Program-made: the position numbers and the translations under genes
From: Lysobacteraceae bacterium 2PB
GTDB lineage: Bacteria; Pseudomonadota; Gammaproteobacteria; Xanthomonadales; Xanthomonadaceae
Length of the DNA stretch: 64,000 bases
Direction of reading: 5' to 3'
Assembly: GCA_005502915.1 (NCBI GenBank)
Contig: SCMT01000002.1
Span: 62,001 to 126,000 of the forward strand
Notes under the pieces: generated by a model
Databases searched by the model: none
The model's input: only the letters and a program-made list of their open reading frames with translations
Told to the model about the DNA's origin: nothing
Shown here: positions 47,267 through 55,853 of the stretch, piece after piece
Layout: each line of letters starts with the position of its first letter
Numbering within the stretch: the first letter of the stretch is position 1

Positions 47267-50074
47267 TCATTTCGATGCAGGCGAACCGGCGGATGCGGCC
47301 TTCGCCTTCGCGAAATCGCCCGCCGCGAACACGCTGAGCTTGTCCGGGCGGAGGTGCTTGCGGATCGCGGCGTTGACCTCCTCGACGGTCAGCGCCCGCA
47401 GCTTCGCTTCGAATCGCGCGGTCCAGTCCATGGTGCGGCCCATGTAGGCATTGCGCGAGAGGGCATTGGCGACCCCGCCGTCGCTGGCGCGCGCCTGCTC
47501 CCGTCTGGTCAGCAGGTCGGTCACGGACTTCTTCAGTTCCCCGGCGGTGATGCCATCGCGGACGAAGCGCGCGAGTTCCTCGCGGATCGCCGTCTCCGCC
47601 TTGTCGACGTTCTGCGGCGCGGCGATGGCCTGCAGCATGAGCAGGCCGTTCTCGTCGCGACGTCCCGGTGCGGCGCCCGGCCACAGGGAGCTGCTGACCG
47701 AGTAGCTCAGGCCTTCCTTCTCGCGCAGGCGTTCGCCCAGGCGGGAGCTGAGCGCGCCGCCGCCGAGGATGTCATTGGCGACGAGCAGCGCGGGATATTC
47801 GGGGTCGTCCTCGTTCAGCGCGAGGTTGCTGCGCGCCATCAGCGTGGCGTTCGCCTTGTCCGGCGTTTCGAAGCGTGCCGCGCGGGCGGGCACGTCCCGG
47901 AACGACAGCACCACGTCTTCGTACGGCACCGGGCTGCGCCAGTCTGCGAACAACGCTTCCAGCTGCGCGCGCAGCGCAAGCGGATCGAAGTCACCGACGA
48001 TCGAGATCTCGCCGTCGGCGGTGCCGTAGACCGCGCCATGGTAGGCGACCACGTCCTCGCGGGTGAGCGCGCGCAGGTCAGCCAGCTGTTCCTCGATGCT
48101 GCGCAGGCGGTACGGGTGATCAGTGGGCCAGGGATCGAAGTGGCCGTAGAGCGCGAGGCTGGCGATGGTGGACGGCTCCTTCCGGCTGTTCTCCAGCCCG
48201 GTGATGGCCTGCAGCTTGTACTGCTCGAACTCCGATGCCGGGAACGACGGGGTGCGCAGCACCTCGGCGACCAGCGACAGCGCGTCGGCCAGGTGTTCGC
48301 GCCGGGACTGCATCGTCACCATCGCGCGCTGCGCGCCGCCGGTGACGTAGGCCGTCGTCTTCAGCGCCTCCAGGCGCTGGGCGATGTCCTCCCGGCTTCG
48401 GGCGTTCGTGCCGCGCATCAGCATCTCGCCGACGGCGCCGGGCGCAGCGGCCGGGAAACGGCGCAGCGTGGCGATGTCGCCGTAGCGGAAGGCTGCACTC
48501 ACCCACACGGTGTCGCCGCGCGTGTCCTTGGGCAGCAGCGAGACCTTCAGGCCGTCGCCCAGGGTGAAGGTGGTGGTGCGGGCATCGATGTTCGCCGGGC
48601 TGGGGTCGAAGGTTTCGCCGGCGGCGACGGCGGCCTTGCCGACGTAACCCTTCAGCGCCTCCTCCGGCGCGGGCGCGGCGGCGATCTCCACCCGCTCGGG
48701 CGTTTCAGTGGGGATGAACCGGCCGATGGTGCGATTGCTCGGCTTGAAGTAGGTGCGCGCGACGCGATTGACGTCGTCCACGGTCACGTTCGCGATCTGG
48801 TCGCGGCGCAGGAAGAACAGCCGCCAGTCCCCTGCGGCGACGGATTCGGTGAGCGACATCGCCAGGCTGTTGACGTTGTTCATGCCGTTCTCGTAACCGT
48901 TGGCGATGCGCTGCTTGGCCTTGGCCACTTCATCCGCAGTGATCGGTTCGGCGGCGAGGCGGGTCTCGACCTGGCGCAGCAGCTCGGCCTCGGCGCGGGC
49001 CAGGTCGCCGTCCTTGGGCGTGACCGCCACCAGGTTCAGCAGGCCGCCGTCGCGCTGGTCGCTGTTGCCGCCGCCGGCATAGGCCGCCAGCTTGGTCTCG
49101 ACCAGGGCCTTGTGCAGGCGCCCGGTGGGCGCGTCGCCCAGGACGTCCATCAGTACGTCGAGTGCAGCGTTGTCCGGATGCGTGTGCCCGGGCGTGCGGT
49201 AGCCGATGCCGACGACGCGGGTGTCGCCGGTGCGGCGCACCACCACCTCGCGTTCGCCATCCTGCGTGGGTTCGACGGTGTAGAGCTTCGGCAGTGCGGT
49301 CGCCGGACGCTTGAGGGCGCCGAAGCGGGCCTGGACGCGCGCGAGCGTCTTTGCCGGGTCGATGCGGCCGGCGACGATGAGCGTGGCGTTGTCCGGCCGG
49401 TACCAGGTGCGGTAGAAGGCCTGCAGCCGCTCGATCGGCACGTTCTCCACGTCCGAGCGCGCGCCGATGGTGCTGTTGCCGTAGTTGTGCCAGAGATAGG
49501 CGGTGGAACGCAGGCGCTGGAACATCACCGCCGAGGGATTGTTCTCGTTGCGCTCCATCTCGTTGCGCACCACGGTCATCTCGCTGTCGAGGTCCTTCTT
49601 CGCGACGAAGGAATTCACCATGCGGTCCGCTTCCAGCGCGAGCAGCCAGTCGAGGGTCTCGTCATTCGCGGGGAACGAGCCGTAGTAGTTGGTGCGATCC
49701 AGCGAGGTGGTGGCGTTCGACTGGATGCCGCGCGCCTTCAGCGCGCCGGGAATGTCGCGGTGGGTCGGCGTGCCCTTGAACAGCAGGTGCTCCAGGAGGT
49801 GGGCCATGCCGGTTTCGCCGTAGTTCTCGTGCACCGAGCCCACGCCATAGGCGATGTTCACGGTGACCGTCGGCTTGCTGGCGTCGGGGAACAGCAGCAC
49901 GCGCAGGCCGTTGCCCAGGGTGTATTCGCAGATGCCCTCGACGCAGGGGCCCGCAGCCACGCCCTTCGGTGGCGCCAGGCCGTCGCCGGCCAGGGCCAGC
50001 GGCGCCACCAATGCGAGGGCGCAGGCCAGCGCGAGCGGCCGGACATGGCGGCGGACAGGGGACAGGCTCGACAT
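47267..50074 (-). CDS. Second periplasmic M16 zinc metallopeptidase
   Basis: Protein of 935 residues with a signal peptide (about 1-30) and two M16 halves. The inverted zinc motif is HLLEH (H92, E95, H96) in the first half; the second half (from about 500) has the RSNLALNEDDPEYPALLVAN and LREKEGLSYSVSSSLWPG stretches typical of the companion domain, without the metal site. It resembles the M16 peptidase at 20415-23309 in design but differs in sequence and is slightly shorter. It converges with ubiB and is divergent from truC, with only about 65 bases between the starts. The start at 50074 follows AAGGAG. Confidence 0.93.
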   Translation of the reverse strand: MSSLSPVRRHVRPLALACALALVAPLALAGDGLAPPKGVAAGPCVEGICEYTLGNGLRVLLFPDASKPTVTVNIAYGVGSVHENYGETGMAHLLEHLLFKGTPTHRDIPGALKARGIQSNATTSLDRTNYYGSFPANDETLDWLLALEADRMVNSFVAKKDLDSEMTVVRNEMERNENNPSAVMFQRLRSTAYLWHNYGNSTIGARSDVENVPIERLQAFYRTWYRPDNATLIVAGRIDPAKTLARVQARFGALKRPATALPKLYTVEPTQDGEREVVVRRTGDTRVVGIGYRTPGHTHPDNAALDVLMDVLGDAPTGRLHKALVETKLAAYAGGGNSDQRDGGLLNLVAVTPKDGDLARAEAELLRQVETRLAAEPITADEVAKAKQRIANGYENGMNNVNSLAMSLTESVAAGDWRLFFLRRDQIANVTVDDVNRVARTYFKPSNRTIGRFIPTETPERVEIAAAPAPEEALKGYVGKAAVAAGETFDPSPANIDARTTTFTLGDGLKVSLLPKDTRGDTVWVSAAFRYGDIATLRRFPAAAPGAVGEMLMRGTNARSREDIAQRLEALKTTAYVTGGAQRAMVTMQSRREHLADALSLVAEVLRTPSFPASEFEQYKLQAITGLENSRKEPSTIASLALYGHFDPWPTDHPYRLRSIEEQLADLRALTREDVVAYHGAVYGTADGEISIVGDFDPLALRAQLEALFADWRSPVPYEDVVLSFRDVPARAARFETPDKANATLMARSNLALNEDDPEYPALLVANDILGGGALSSRLGERLREKEGLSYSVSSSLWPGAAPGRRDENGLLMLQAIAAPQNVDKAETAIREELARFVRDGITAGELKKSVTDLLTRREQARASDGGVANALSRNAYMGRTMDWTARFEAKLRALTVEEVNAAIRKHLRPDKLSVFAAGDFAKAKAASAGSPASK

Positions 50075-50140
50075 CGGAACTCCTTGCGTTCGGGCTTTCG
50101 GGGACAATGGCGGATGCTTGCAGATCGCGCCGTCCACGCC

Positions 50141-50968
50141 ATGACCCAGAAGTCGTCTCCCGAGTTCCCCGATGCCCCGCCCCCGGATGCGATGCCCTCA
50201 GGGGCGATGCCTTCAGAGGCGATGCCTTCAGAGGCGATGCCCGATCCGGTCGTTCCGGCCGAGCTCGCCGTGCTGCATCGCGACGACTGGCTGGCCGTGG
50301 TCGACAAGCCCGCCGGGCTGATGGTCCACGACAGCGCCCTGGCGCGCGGCGAGACCGACTTCGCCGCCGACCGCCTGCGCGAACAGTTCGGTCGACCGAT
50401 CTTCCTCGTCCATCGCCTGGATCGAGCGACCAGCGGCTGCCTGCTGCTGGCCTTCGATCGCGACACCGCCTCGGCGCTGGGCAAGGTGCTGATGTCGCAT
50501 GCGTTCGAGAAGGACTATCTCGCGGTCTGTCGCGGCTGGCCGGCGGAGGAGGTCTTCGAGGTCGACCATCCGCTCGACGGCGGTCCGGGCAAGCCGCAGA
50601 AGAAGCCGGCGGTGACGCGTTTCCGCAGGTTGGCGACCTGCGAGCTGGCCCTGCCGTCGGCGGCGGCGGGCACCGAATTCCCGACCTCGCGCTACGCGCT
50701 GCTGCGCGCGCAGCCGCAGACCGGACGCTTCCGGCAGATCCGCCGGCACCTCAAGCACCTGTCGCACCATCTGATCGGCGACACCAGCCATGGCGACGGC
50801 CGCCACAACCGCGCGTTCCGGATGATGGGCATCCACCGCATGCTGCTGCACGCCGAGCGCCTGCGCTTCATCCATCCGCACAGCGGCGAGCGGGTCGACG
50901 CGCTGGCGCCGCCGGATGCGGAATTCGCGAAGGCGCTGGCGCTGTTCGGCGATGCGCCGGCGGCGTGA
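50141..50968 (+). CDS. truC: tRNA pseudouridine-65 synthase (TruC family)
   Basis: Protein of 275 residues. After a low-complexity N terminus (about 1-37) the RluA-type fold begins with VLHRDDWLAVVDKPAGLMVH; the catalytic aspartate is in HRLDRATSGCLLLAFD, and the C-terminal GDTSHGDGRHNRAFR is typical of TruC, which isomerises uridine 65 in tRNA. The N terminus contains a repeated AMPSE unit that arises from a 15-base tandem repeat and is not part of the family. An in-frame ATG at 50114 is an alternative start. Stops of this gene and the following minus-strand gene are adjacent. Confidence 0.9.
   Translation: MTQKSSPEFPDAPPPDAMPSGAMPSEAMPSEAMPDPVVPAELAVLHRDDWLAVVDKPAGLMVHDSALARGETDFAADRLREQFGRPIFLVHRLDRATSGCLLLAFDRDTASALGKVLMSHAFEKDYLAVCRGWPAEEVFEVDHPLDGGPGKPQKKPAVTRFRRLATCELALPSAAAGTEFPTSRYALLRAQPQTGRFRQIRRHLKHLSHHLIGDTSHGDGRHNRAFRMMGIHRMLLHAERLRFIHPHSGERVDALAPPDAEFAKALALFGDAPAA
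50189..50241 (+). repeat. In-frame 15-base tandem repeat in truC
   Basis: Units GCGATGCCCTCAGGG (50189-50203), GCGATGCCTTCAGAG (50204-50218 and 50219-50233) and a partial fourth unit encode AMPSG/AMPSE. The two middle units are identical, which suggests recent slippage that keeps the frame. Confidence 0.85.
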
Positions 50969-51493
50969 TCAGTCCTTCTTCAGGCCCGCTTCGGCGTCCT
51001 GCTTCGCGGCTTCCAGTTCCTTGCGCAAGTCCGCGACCATCGTTTCGAACATCGGCTGCATTTCCTGCATCGTGAGCTCCATCGCCTGCGGCATCTTGCG
51101 CATGATCCCGCGTCCGGCCTCGCTGCCGTAGAAGGCGATCATCGCGTCGATCTCCTCGGCGGTGAACAGCCTGCGGTAGACCTTCCGGTACACCGGGCCG
51201 AGGTTCTCCCAGGACATGAGCTTGCGCATCGATGCCTGCTGCCTCGCCATCGCGTCCTGCACGGCCGCGCGCTGTTCGGGCGTGGCCTCCTCGCCGAGCA
51301 TGCGTTCGCCCATCTGCTTTCCGACGATGTCCATCTGCGCGAACATCTCGTCCAGCATGCGCTGCATGTCCATCACTTCGATCAGACGATCGACCTGGGC
51401 GTCGCTCGGCTCGGTGGCGAAGGCGGCGGGCGCGGCGAAGGCGCCGGCCACGGCGAGCAGCAGCGCGGCGGCGCGCGTACGGAAGTCGGTCAT
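50969..51493 (-). CDS. DUF2059 exported protein
   Basis: Protein of 174 residues with a signal peptide (about 1-26, ending AFA). The mature part is helical and matches DUF2059: VDRLIEVMDMQRMLDEMFAQM near the start and YRRLFTAEEIDAMIAFYGSEAGRGIMRKMP in the middle (quoted in part), the most conserved block of the family. Members are periplasmic proteins of unknown function. The stop directly adjoins the truC stop on the other strand. It is followed downstream by no terminator that I can see, and preceded by another exported protein gene 25 bases upstream on the same strand. Confidence 0.88.
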   Translation of the reverse strand: MTDFRTRAAALLLAVAGAFAAPAAFATEPSDAQVDRLIEVMDMQRMLDEMFAQMDIVGKQMGERMLGEEATPEQRAAVQDAMARQQASMRKLMSWENLGPVYRKVYRRLFTAEEIDAMIAFYGSEAGRGIMRKMPQAMELTMQEMQPMFETMVADLRKELEAAKQDAEAGLKKD

Positions 51494-51518
51494 CTGGAAA
51501 CGTTCCGGGAGGGTCGGA

Positions 51519-52091
51519 TCAGCGACGGCGCGCGCGCTGGTCGATGGCGGTATCGGTGGCCTGCTTGAGGTCCTTCAGCATCGGCAGCAGCATGGATTCG
51601 AGGTTGCGCATCTCCTGCTCGGCGTCGCGGATGCCGTTGCGCAGGCGGACCTCGGGGTCGTTGGCGTCGATGTTGTTGTAACGCGAGACGCCGCGCTGCT
51701 CGTCGGGATGGCTGCGATCGAAGGTCGCGCCGTACAGGTCGCGCGACAGCGGGCCGAGCTGGTTCCAGTGGCGGCGGACGAGGCCCTCGGCCTGGTTGCG
51801 CAGCTGGATGGCGGCCATGGCGCCGCCGTCGTCGCCGTCGCCCGGGTCGCGGCTGCCGTCCTGCTGCGTGCGCACCTGGCGCAGCAGCGCTTCGACTTCC
51901 TCGGCAGCGGTGGCGCGCTCCATGGCCGCGATCGAGGCGGGGCGCTCTTCACGGACCGGTGCCGGGGCGGGGCGCGCACGACCGCCGACGAAGGCGGGAT
52001 CGTAGCCGTTGCCGACCGCGGCCGGGTCCCGGGCATGGGCCGGCAGGGCCGCCAGCAGCAAGAGTACGCAGGGCAGGGCGGAACGAAGCAT
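51519..52091 (-). CDS. Exported protein of unknown function
   Basis: Protein of 190 residues with a signal peptide (about 1-20, ending AHA before RDPAAV). The mature part has a proline/arginine-rich lead, an acidic GDGDDGG loop and helical stretches (AAEEVEALLRQVRTQQ, then ELQ-free NQAEGLVRRHWNQLGPLSRDL, then EQEMRNLESMLLPMLKDL). I do not recognise a family. The gene is followed after 25 bases by the DUF2059 gene on the same strand, so the two probably form an operon. The start at 52091 is chosen for the signal peptide; upstream in-frame sequence overlaps the arfB promoter. Confidence 0.65.
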   Translation of the reverse strand: MLRSALPCVLLLLAALPAHARDPAAVGNGYDPAFVGGRARPAPAPVREERPASIAAMERATAAEEVEALLRQVRTQQDGSRDPGDGDDGGAMAAIQLRNQAEGLVRRHWNQLGPLSRDLYGATFDRSHPDEQRGVSRYNNIDANDPEVRLRNGIRDAEQEMRNLESMLLPMLKDLKQATDTAIDQRARRR

Positions 52092-52217
52092 GCGGGGGGT
52101 CCTCCATGGCGGACTGGCATCATCCGGCAGGCGCGCGCGGACGGTCAACGTGCAGCGTCCGCAGGCATCGAACCGGCGCCGGACCGCCACGATGGCATGC
52201 GCTCGTTACAATCGGCC

Positions 52218-52640
52218 ATGGAGGGGCATGTGGACGCAGGCATCGAAATCCCGGAATCGGAACTGGTCGAACGCTTCGTGCGGTCTTCCGGGCCGGGCGG
52301 GCAGAACGTGAACAAGGTGGCGACGGCGGTCGAGCTGCGCTTCGACGTGGCCCGGTCGACGGTGCTGCCCGAGCCCGTGCGCGAGCGCCTGCTCGCCCGT
52401 CGCGACCGGCGCATGACCGCCGAGGGCGTGCTGGTGATCAACGCGCAGCGGTTCCGTACCCAGGAGCGCAACCGCCAGGACGCGCGCGAACGCCTGGCTG
52501 CGTTCGTCGCCGCCGGGCTGAAGGCGCCGACGCCGCGCATCGCCACCAAGCCGTCGAAAGCCGCCAAGAAGCGCCGACTGGACGACAAGCGCCAGCGCGC
52601 CGGCGTGAAGCGCCAGCGCGCCACGAAGGACTGGGACTGA
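52218..52640 (+). CDS. arfB: Alternative ribosome-rescue factor / peptidyl-tRNA hydrolase ArfB
   Basis: Protein of 140 residues. The N-terminal domain carries the release-factor GGQ motif in RSSGPGGQNVNKV, and the C terminus is a basic tail (SKAAKKRRLDDKRQRAGVKRQR) that in ArfB (YaeJ) inserts into the empty mRNA channel of stalled ribosomes. It hydrolyses peptidyl-tRNA to free them. Family length and both functional parts are present. The start at 52218 is followed a few codons later by another ATG-free conserved IPESELVERFVRSSG stretch. The stop shares a base with the next start (TGATG), so the two genes are coupled. Confidence 0.95.
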   Translation: MEGHVDAGIEIPESELVERFVRSSGPGGQNVNKVATAVELRFDVARSTVLPEPVRERLLARRDRRMTAEGVLVINAQRFRTQERNRQDARERLAAFVAAGLKAPTPRIATKPSKAAKKRRLDDKRQRAGVKRQRATKDWD

Positions 52641-53266
52641 TGGCCGCCCCCGAGGCAGGGCCCTCGCCGGGGGCGGACCGCCCCGTCGTCCTCCCGTTGC
52701 CGCCGCAGGTGCCGCGCGTCCGGTCCGGCCGGGCGTTGCGCTGGATCGCGCGCACCCTGCTGCGCCTGGCGGGCTGGCGCATGGCCGGCACCTTTCCCGA
52801 CATCCCGAAGCTGGTCCTGATCGGCGCGCCGCACACCTCGAACTGGGACGGCATCTGGGGGATGCTGGTCAAGGTCGCGCTGGGCCTGGACATCCGCATC
52901 TTCGCCAAGCGCGAGCTGTTCTGGTGGCCGCTGGGCCCGATCCTGCGCGGCCTCGGCGTGATTCCGGTCGACCGCACGGCCGCGCGCGGACTGATCGAGC
53001 AGATGCTGGAACGCTTCGAGCGCGAAGACCGCTTCTGGCTGGGGATCGCGCCCGAAGGCACCCGCACCCGCGTCGAACGCTGGAAGCCGGGCTTCTGGAA
53101 GATCGCCAGCGCCGCTGGCGTGCCGGTGCTGCCGGCCTACTTCCACTATCCCGAGAAGATCATCGGCATCGGCGAACCCTTCCAGCTCACCGACGACATG
53201 GATGCCGACATGGCCCGCATCCGCGCCTGGTACGCGCCGTGGCGGGGCAAGCATCGCGGGGTCTGA
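52640..53266 (+). CDS. PlsC-like lysophospholipid acyltransferase
   Basis: Protein of 208 residues of the 1-acyl-glycerol-3-phosphate acyltransferase superfamily. Motif I is HTSNWD (HX4D form), motif II contains the K-R-ELFWWP stretch with PVDR, and motif III is APEGTR. A hydrophobic N-terminal helix (about 33-50) suggests membrane association. Substrate specificity cannot be read. It is translationally coupled to arfB and lies 114 bases ahead of the coiled-coil/ABC/PspA/AAA operon on the same strand; whether it belongs to that unit is open. Confidence 0.88.
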   Translation: MAAPEAGPSPGADRPVVLPLPPQVPRVRSGRALRWIARTLLRLAGWRMAGTFPDIPKLVLIGAPHTSNWDGIWGMLVKVALGLDIRIFAKRELFWWPLGPILRGLGVIPVDRTAARGLIEQMLERFEREDRFWLGIAPEGTRTRVERWKPGFWKIASAAGVPVLPAYFHYPEKIIGIGEPFQLTDDMDADMARIRAWYAPWRGKHRGV

Positions 53267-53292
53267 GCCCGCCGGCGCGCCCGTCCGGAGGC

Positions 53293-53306
53293 GTGACATC
53301 CGTCAC
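53293..53306 (+). promoter_or_regulatory. Short inverted repeat upstream of the ABC/PspA/AAA operon
   Basis: GTGAC-ATCC-GTCAC (53293-53306) is a perfect 5+5 dyad 75 bases upstream of the first gene of the operon. No convincing promoter hexamers were found beside it, so an operator function is only a possibility. Confidence 0.25.
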
Positions 53307-53380
53307 CGCTGGATTTGTCCCCCCGGTACCTTATTCTTGCGTTGAACGCATTCGCGCAATTCAGATTCCCCGGGGACCGC

Positions 53381-54088
53381 ATGGCGACACTGAAGAAGAT
53401 CCTGGAAGCCGCACGCCTGATCGAATCGAGCGAGCCCCCGGCCCCGCCGGCGCCAGCGGCCGGGGACAGCGACATCGACGCGATCATCCGCCGGGCCGCC
53501 GAGGCCGAGAGCCGCGCCACGGCGTCGCCGCCACCGATGCCCGCCGCCGATGACGCCGTCGCACCCGTCATGCCCGGCGTGGAGGAAGGCCTGGACTTCG
53601 CGGAGATCTTCGCCCGCCAGGGCGTGGTCGATGCCGGGTTCCCGGTCGAGCGCCTGATCAAGCTGGTCGACGGCCTGAAGGCCCTGGACCCCACCACTCG
53701 CCGCGCCGCCATCACCGCGATGGACGTGGCCGACGAGACCTGGTCGATGGACCAGGTGCTGGCCGACGCCGACGCCAAGATCGCCGCCCTGCGCGGCCAC
53801 CAGCGTCACCTGCAGGGCAATGCCGACGCCCTGGTGCGCGCGAACCAGGCGCGGATCGCCGAGCTCGAAAGCGCCCGCGACGCCCGCCTGGCCGACCTGC
53901 GCCAGCAGATCGCCGTGCTCGAAGCGCAGATCCAGGATGCGGTGGGCGCCACCGCGGCCGACATCGCGCGGCTGCAGTCCGAATCCGAATCGAACAAGGC
54001 CGCGCTGGCCCGCGAGACCCAGCGCCTGGATGCGCAGGTGCTGAGCCTGGAGGAGCTGGCCGCCCAGTTCCGCGCACCGGCGAAGTGA
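53381..54088 (+). CDS. Coiled-coil protein of unknown function, first gene of the ABC/PspA/AAA operon
   Basis: Protein of 235 residues, soluble, without signal peptide. The N terminus (MATLKKILEAARLIESSE) is an amphipathic helix, followed by a Pro/Ala-rich linker, a helical domain around residues 65-125 (FAEIFARQGVVDAGFPVERLIKL), and a long coiled coil (about 130-230). I recognise no named family. The middle domain could be a protein-protein docking module. It stands 79 bases upstream of the OmpA-fused substrate-binding protein on the same strand. By analogy to the rest of the operon it may act at the cytoplasmic side of the membrane; this is inference. Confidence 0.72.
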   Translation: MATLKKILEAARLIESSEPPAPPAPAAGDSDIDAIIRRAAEAESRATASPPPMPAADDAVAPVMPGVEEGLDFAEIFARQGVVDAGFPVERLIKLVDGLKALDPTTRRAAITAMDVADETWSMDQVLADADAKIAALRGHQRHLQGNADALVRANQARIAELESARDARLADLRQQIAVLEAQIQDAVGATAADIARLQSESESNKAALARETQRLDAQVLSLEELAAQFRAPAK

Positions 54089-54167
54089 CCGCGCGCCGCC
54101 GATCCGTCCGCATCCGATCCGCCCCTCGTCCCAGTCCCGTTTCGCCTCAGTCCCCCAGGAGCGCCAC

Positions 54168-55835
54168 ATGGCCGTCAAGCTCACCCCCTTCGCCAAGATC
54201 CTGATCGGCGCGATCGTCGTCGTCGGTTCCGGCTCGGTCGTCTGGAACCTCTACAAGAACCGCAAGGCCGAGGGCGACGATGCGCCGGCCGCGACCGCGC
54301 AGGCCGACGGCAAGCCGGCCAGCGCCGCTGCGTACAGCAGCAAGGGCGACGGTCCGCTGGGTTCGTCCGGCAACCCGCTGAAGGTCAGCATCGTCAGCTT
54401 CCACGGCTACGCCCCGGCGCTGGTCGCCAACGGCCAGAGCCTGACCACGAAGCCGGGCTCGCTCTTCGACAAGGAAGGGCTCAACGTCGAGTTCGTCATC
54501 CAGGACGACATCCCGACGCTGTCGACCATCTTCGAAGCCGGTACCGCGCAGTGCGTCTGGCGCACCTCCGACTTCTGGGCGCAGGAGCAGCCGAACCTGC
54601 GCAACAGCGGCCATGACGGCCGCGCGGTGATGATCGTCGACAACACGCGCGGCGCCGACGCGATCATCGCGAAGGACCCGTCGATCCGCACCGTCGAGGA
54701 TCTTGCCGGCAAGAAGGTCGCGATGCTGCAGTTCACGCCGTCGCACGGCATGACCATCGACGCGGTCGACAACTCCGCGCTGTCCGCGCGGAAGAAGCAG
54801 AGCATCGAATACGTGTTCATCGGCGCCGAGGAAGGCACCGCCGGCGTGCGCGCCGCGCTGGAGTCGGGCAACGTCGACGCCGCCGCGCTGTGGGATCCCG
54901 ACCTCTCGCTCGCGCTGCGCGCGACCCGGGGGCACGTGGTCTATTCCACCCGCACTGCGTCCAACCTCATCTTCGACGTGATCGTCTGCGACAAGCGCGT
55001 GCTCGACAGCGAGGAAGGCGCCGCCGCCGTGCAGAAGCTGGTGAACGGCTGGATGGCCGGGGTCGACGCCGCCAAGGCCAATCCCGACGGCGCGGTCGAC
55101 GCGCTGGTGAAGACCGAGGAATTCTTCACCCTGCTCGCCAAGGACGAAGGCAAGGGGTTCGTGAAGAAGCTGTTCGACAACCTGCTGTGGACCGGCGTGG
55201 CCGACAACGCGCGCATCCTCGGCCTGGCCGGCGACACCAACCACTACGCCCGCGTCTACCAGCGCTTCGACCAGATCTACCGCGCCGCCGGCGCGCTGGC
55301 CAATCCGAAGTCGCCGGTGATCAACCCGGCCGACAGCTTCGACACCCGCTTCATCCGCAAGCTCTACGAGGCCAGCACCGCCGCGCAGGTCGAAGCGAAG
55401 AAGGAAGAAGTGTTCACCGAGGCCGCGCGCGAGGAGGCCGTGCAGGCCGCGCCGGCCGAAATCACCAAGCCCGTGACGGTGAACTTCGCCAGCGGCCAGT
55501 CGGCGCTGACCAAGCGCGCCGAGCGCACCATCGACACCGAGATGGTGCCGTTCATCGAGAACAACGGCGGTGCCTACTTCGAGATCAGCGGCAACACCGA
55601 CAGCACCGGCAACGCGGCCGTGAACGACCGCCTGTCGCGCGCGCGCGCCGAGGCCGTGGTCGAGTATCTGGCGAGGCAGTGGGAGTTCCCGCGCGAGCGC
55701 TTCAAGATCGTCGGCAACGGATCGAGCAAGCCGCTGTGCGACGAGAACAACCCGCAGTCCGAAGGCGTGGGCCTGGACGGTTGCCGCGAGATGAACCGCT
55801 CGACGCGCATCGCGGTCTACGGCGCGCGTCCGTAA
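54168..55835 (+). CDS. ABC-type substrate-binding protein fused to an OmpA-like domain
   Basis: Protein of 555 residues in three parts: an N-terminal membrane anchor (about 9-27), a type-2 periplasmic binding domain of the NMT1/SsuA kind (about 65-420; GNPLKVSIVSFHGYAPALVANG, KDPSIRTVEDLAGKKVAML), and a C-terminal OmpA/MotB-like peptidoglycan-binding domain (about 436-555; FASGQSALTKRAERTI, ISGNTDSTGNAAVNDRLSRARA). The two C-terminal cysteines may form a disulfide. A binding protein tethered to both the inner membrane and the cell wall is unusual for an importer and suggests a sensing or anchoring role. AGGAG precedes the ATG at 54168. The permease follows after 18 bases. Confidence 0.9.
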   Translation: MAVKLTPFAKILIGAIVVVGSGSVVWNLYKNRKAEGDDAPAATAQADGKPASAAAYSSKGDGPLGSSGNPLKVSIVSFHGYAPALVANGQSLTTKPGSLFDKEGLNVEFVIQDDIPTLSTIFEAGTAQCVWRTSDFWAQEQPNLRNSGHDGRAVMIVDNTRGADAIIAKDPSIRTVEDLAGKKVAMLQFTPSHGMTIDAVDNSALSARKKQSIEYVFIGAEEGTAGVRAALESGNVDAAALWDPDLSLALRATRGHVVYSTRTASNLIFDVIVCDKRVLDSEEGAAAVQKLVNGWMAGVDAAKANPDGAVDALVKTEEFFTLLAKDEGKGFVKKLFDNLLWTGVADNARILGLAGDTNHYARVYQRFDQIYRAAGALANPKSPVINPADSFDTRFIRKLYEASTAAQVEAKKEEVFTEAAREEAVQAAPAEITKPVTVNFASGQSALTKRAERTIDTEMVPFIENNGGAYFEISGNTDSTGNAAVNDRLSRARAEAVVEYLARQWEFPRERFKIVGNGSSKPLCDENNPQSEGVGLDGCREMNRSTRIAVYGARP

Positions 55836-55853
55836 GCACGGGAGCCACGGACC

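Noticed and set aside
47171-50140. Long plus-strand extension upstream of truC
   Set aside because: It is antisense to the second M16 peptidase and has no pseudouridine-synthase homology; truC starts at 50141 (or 50114).
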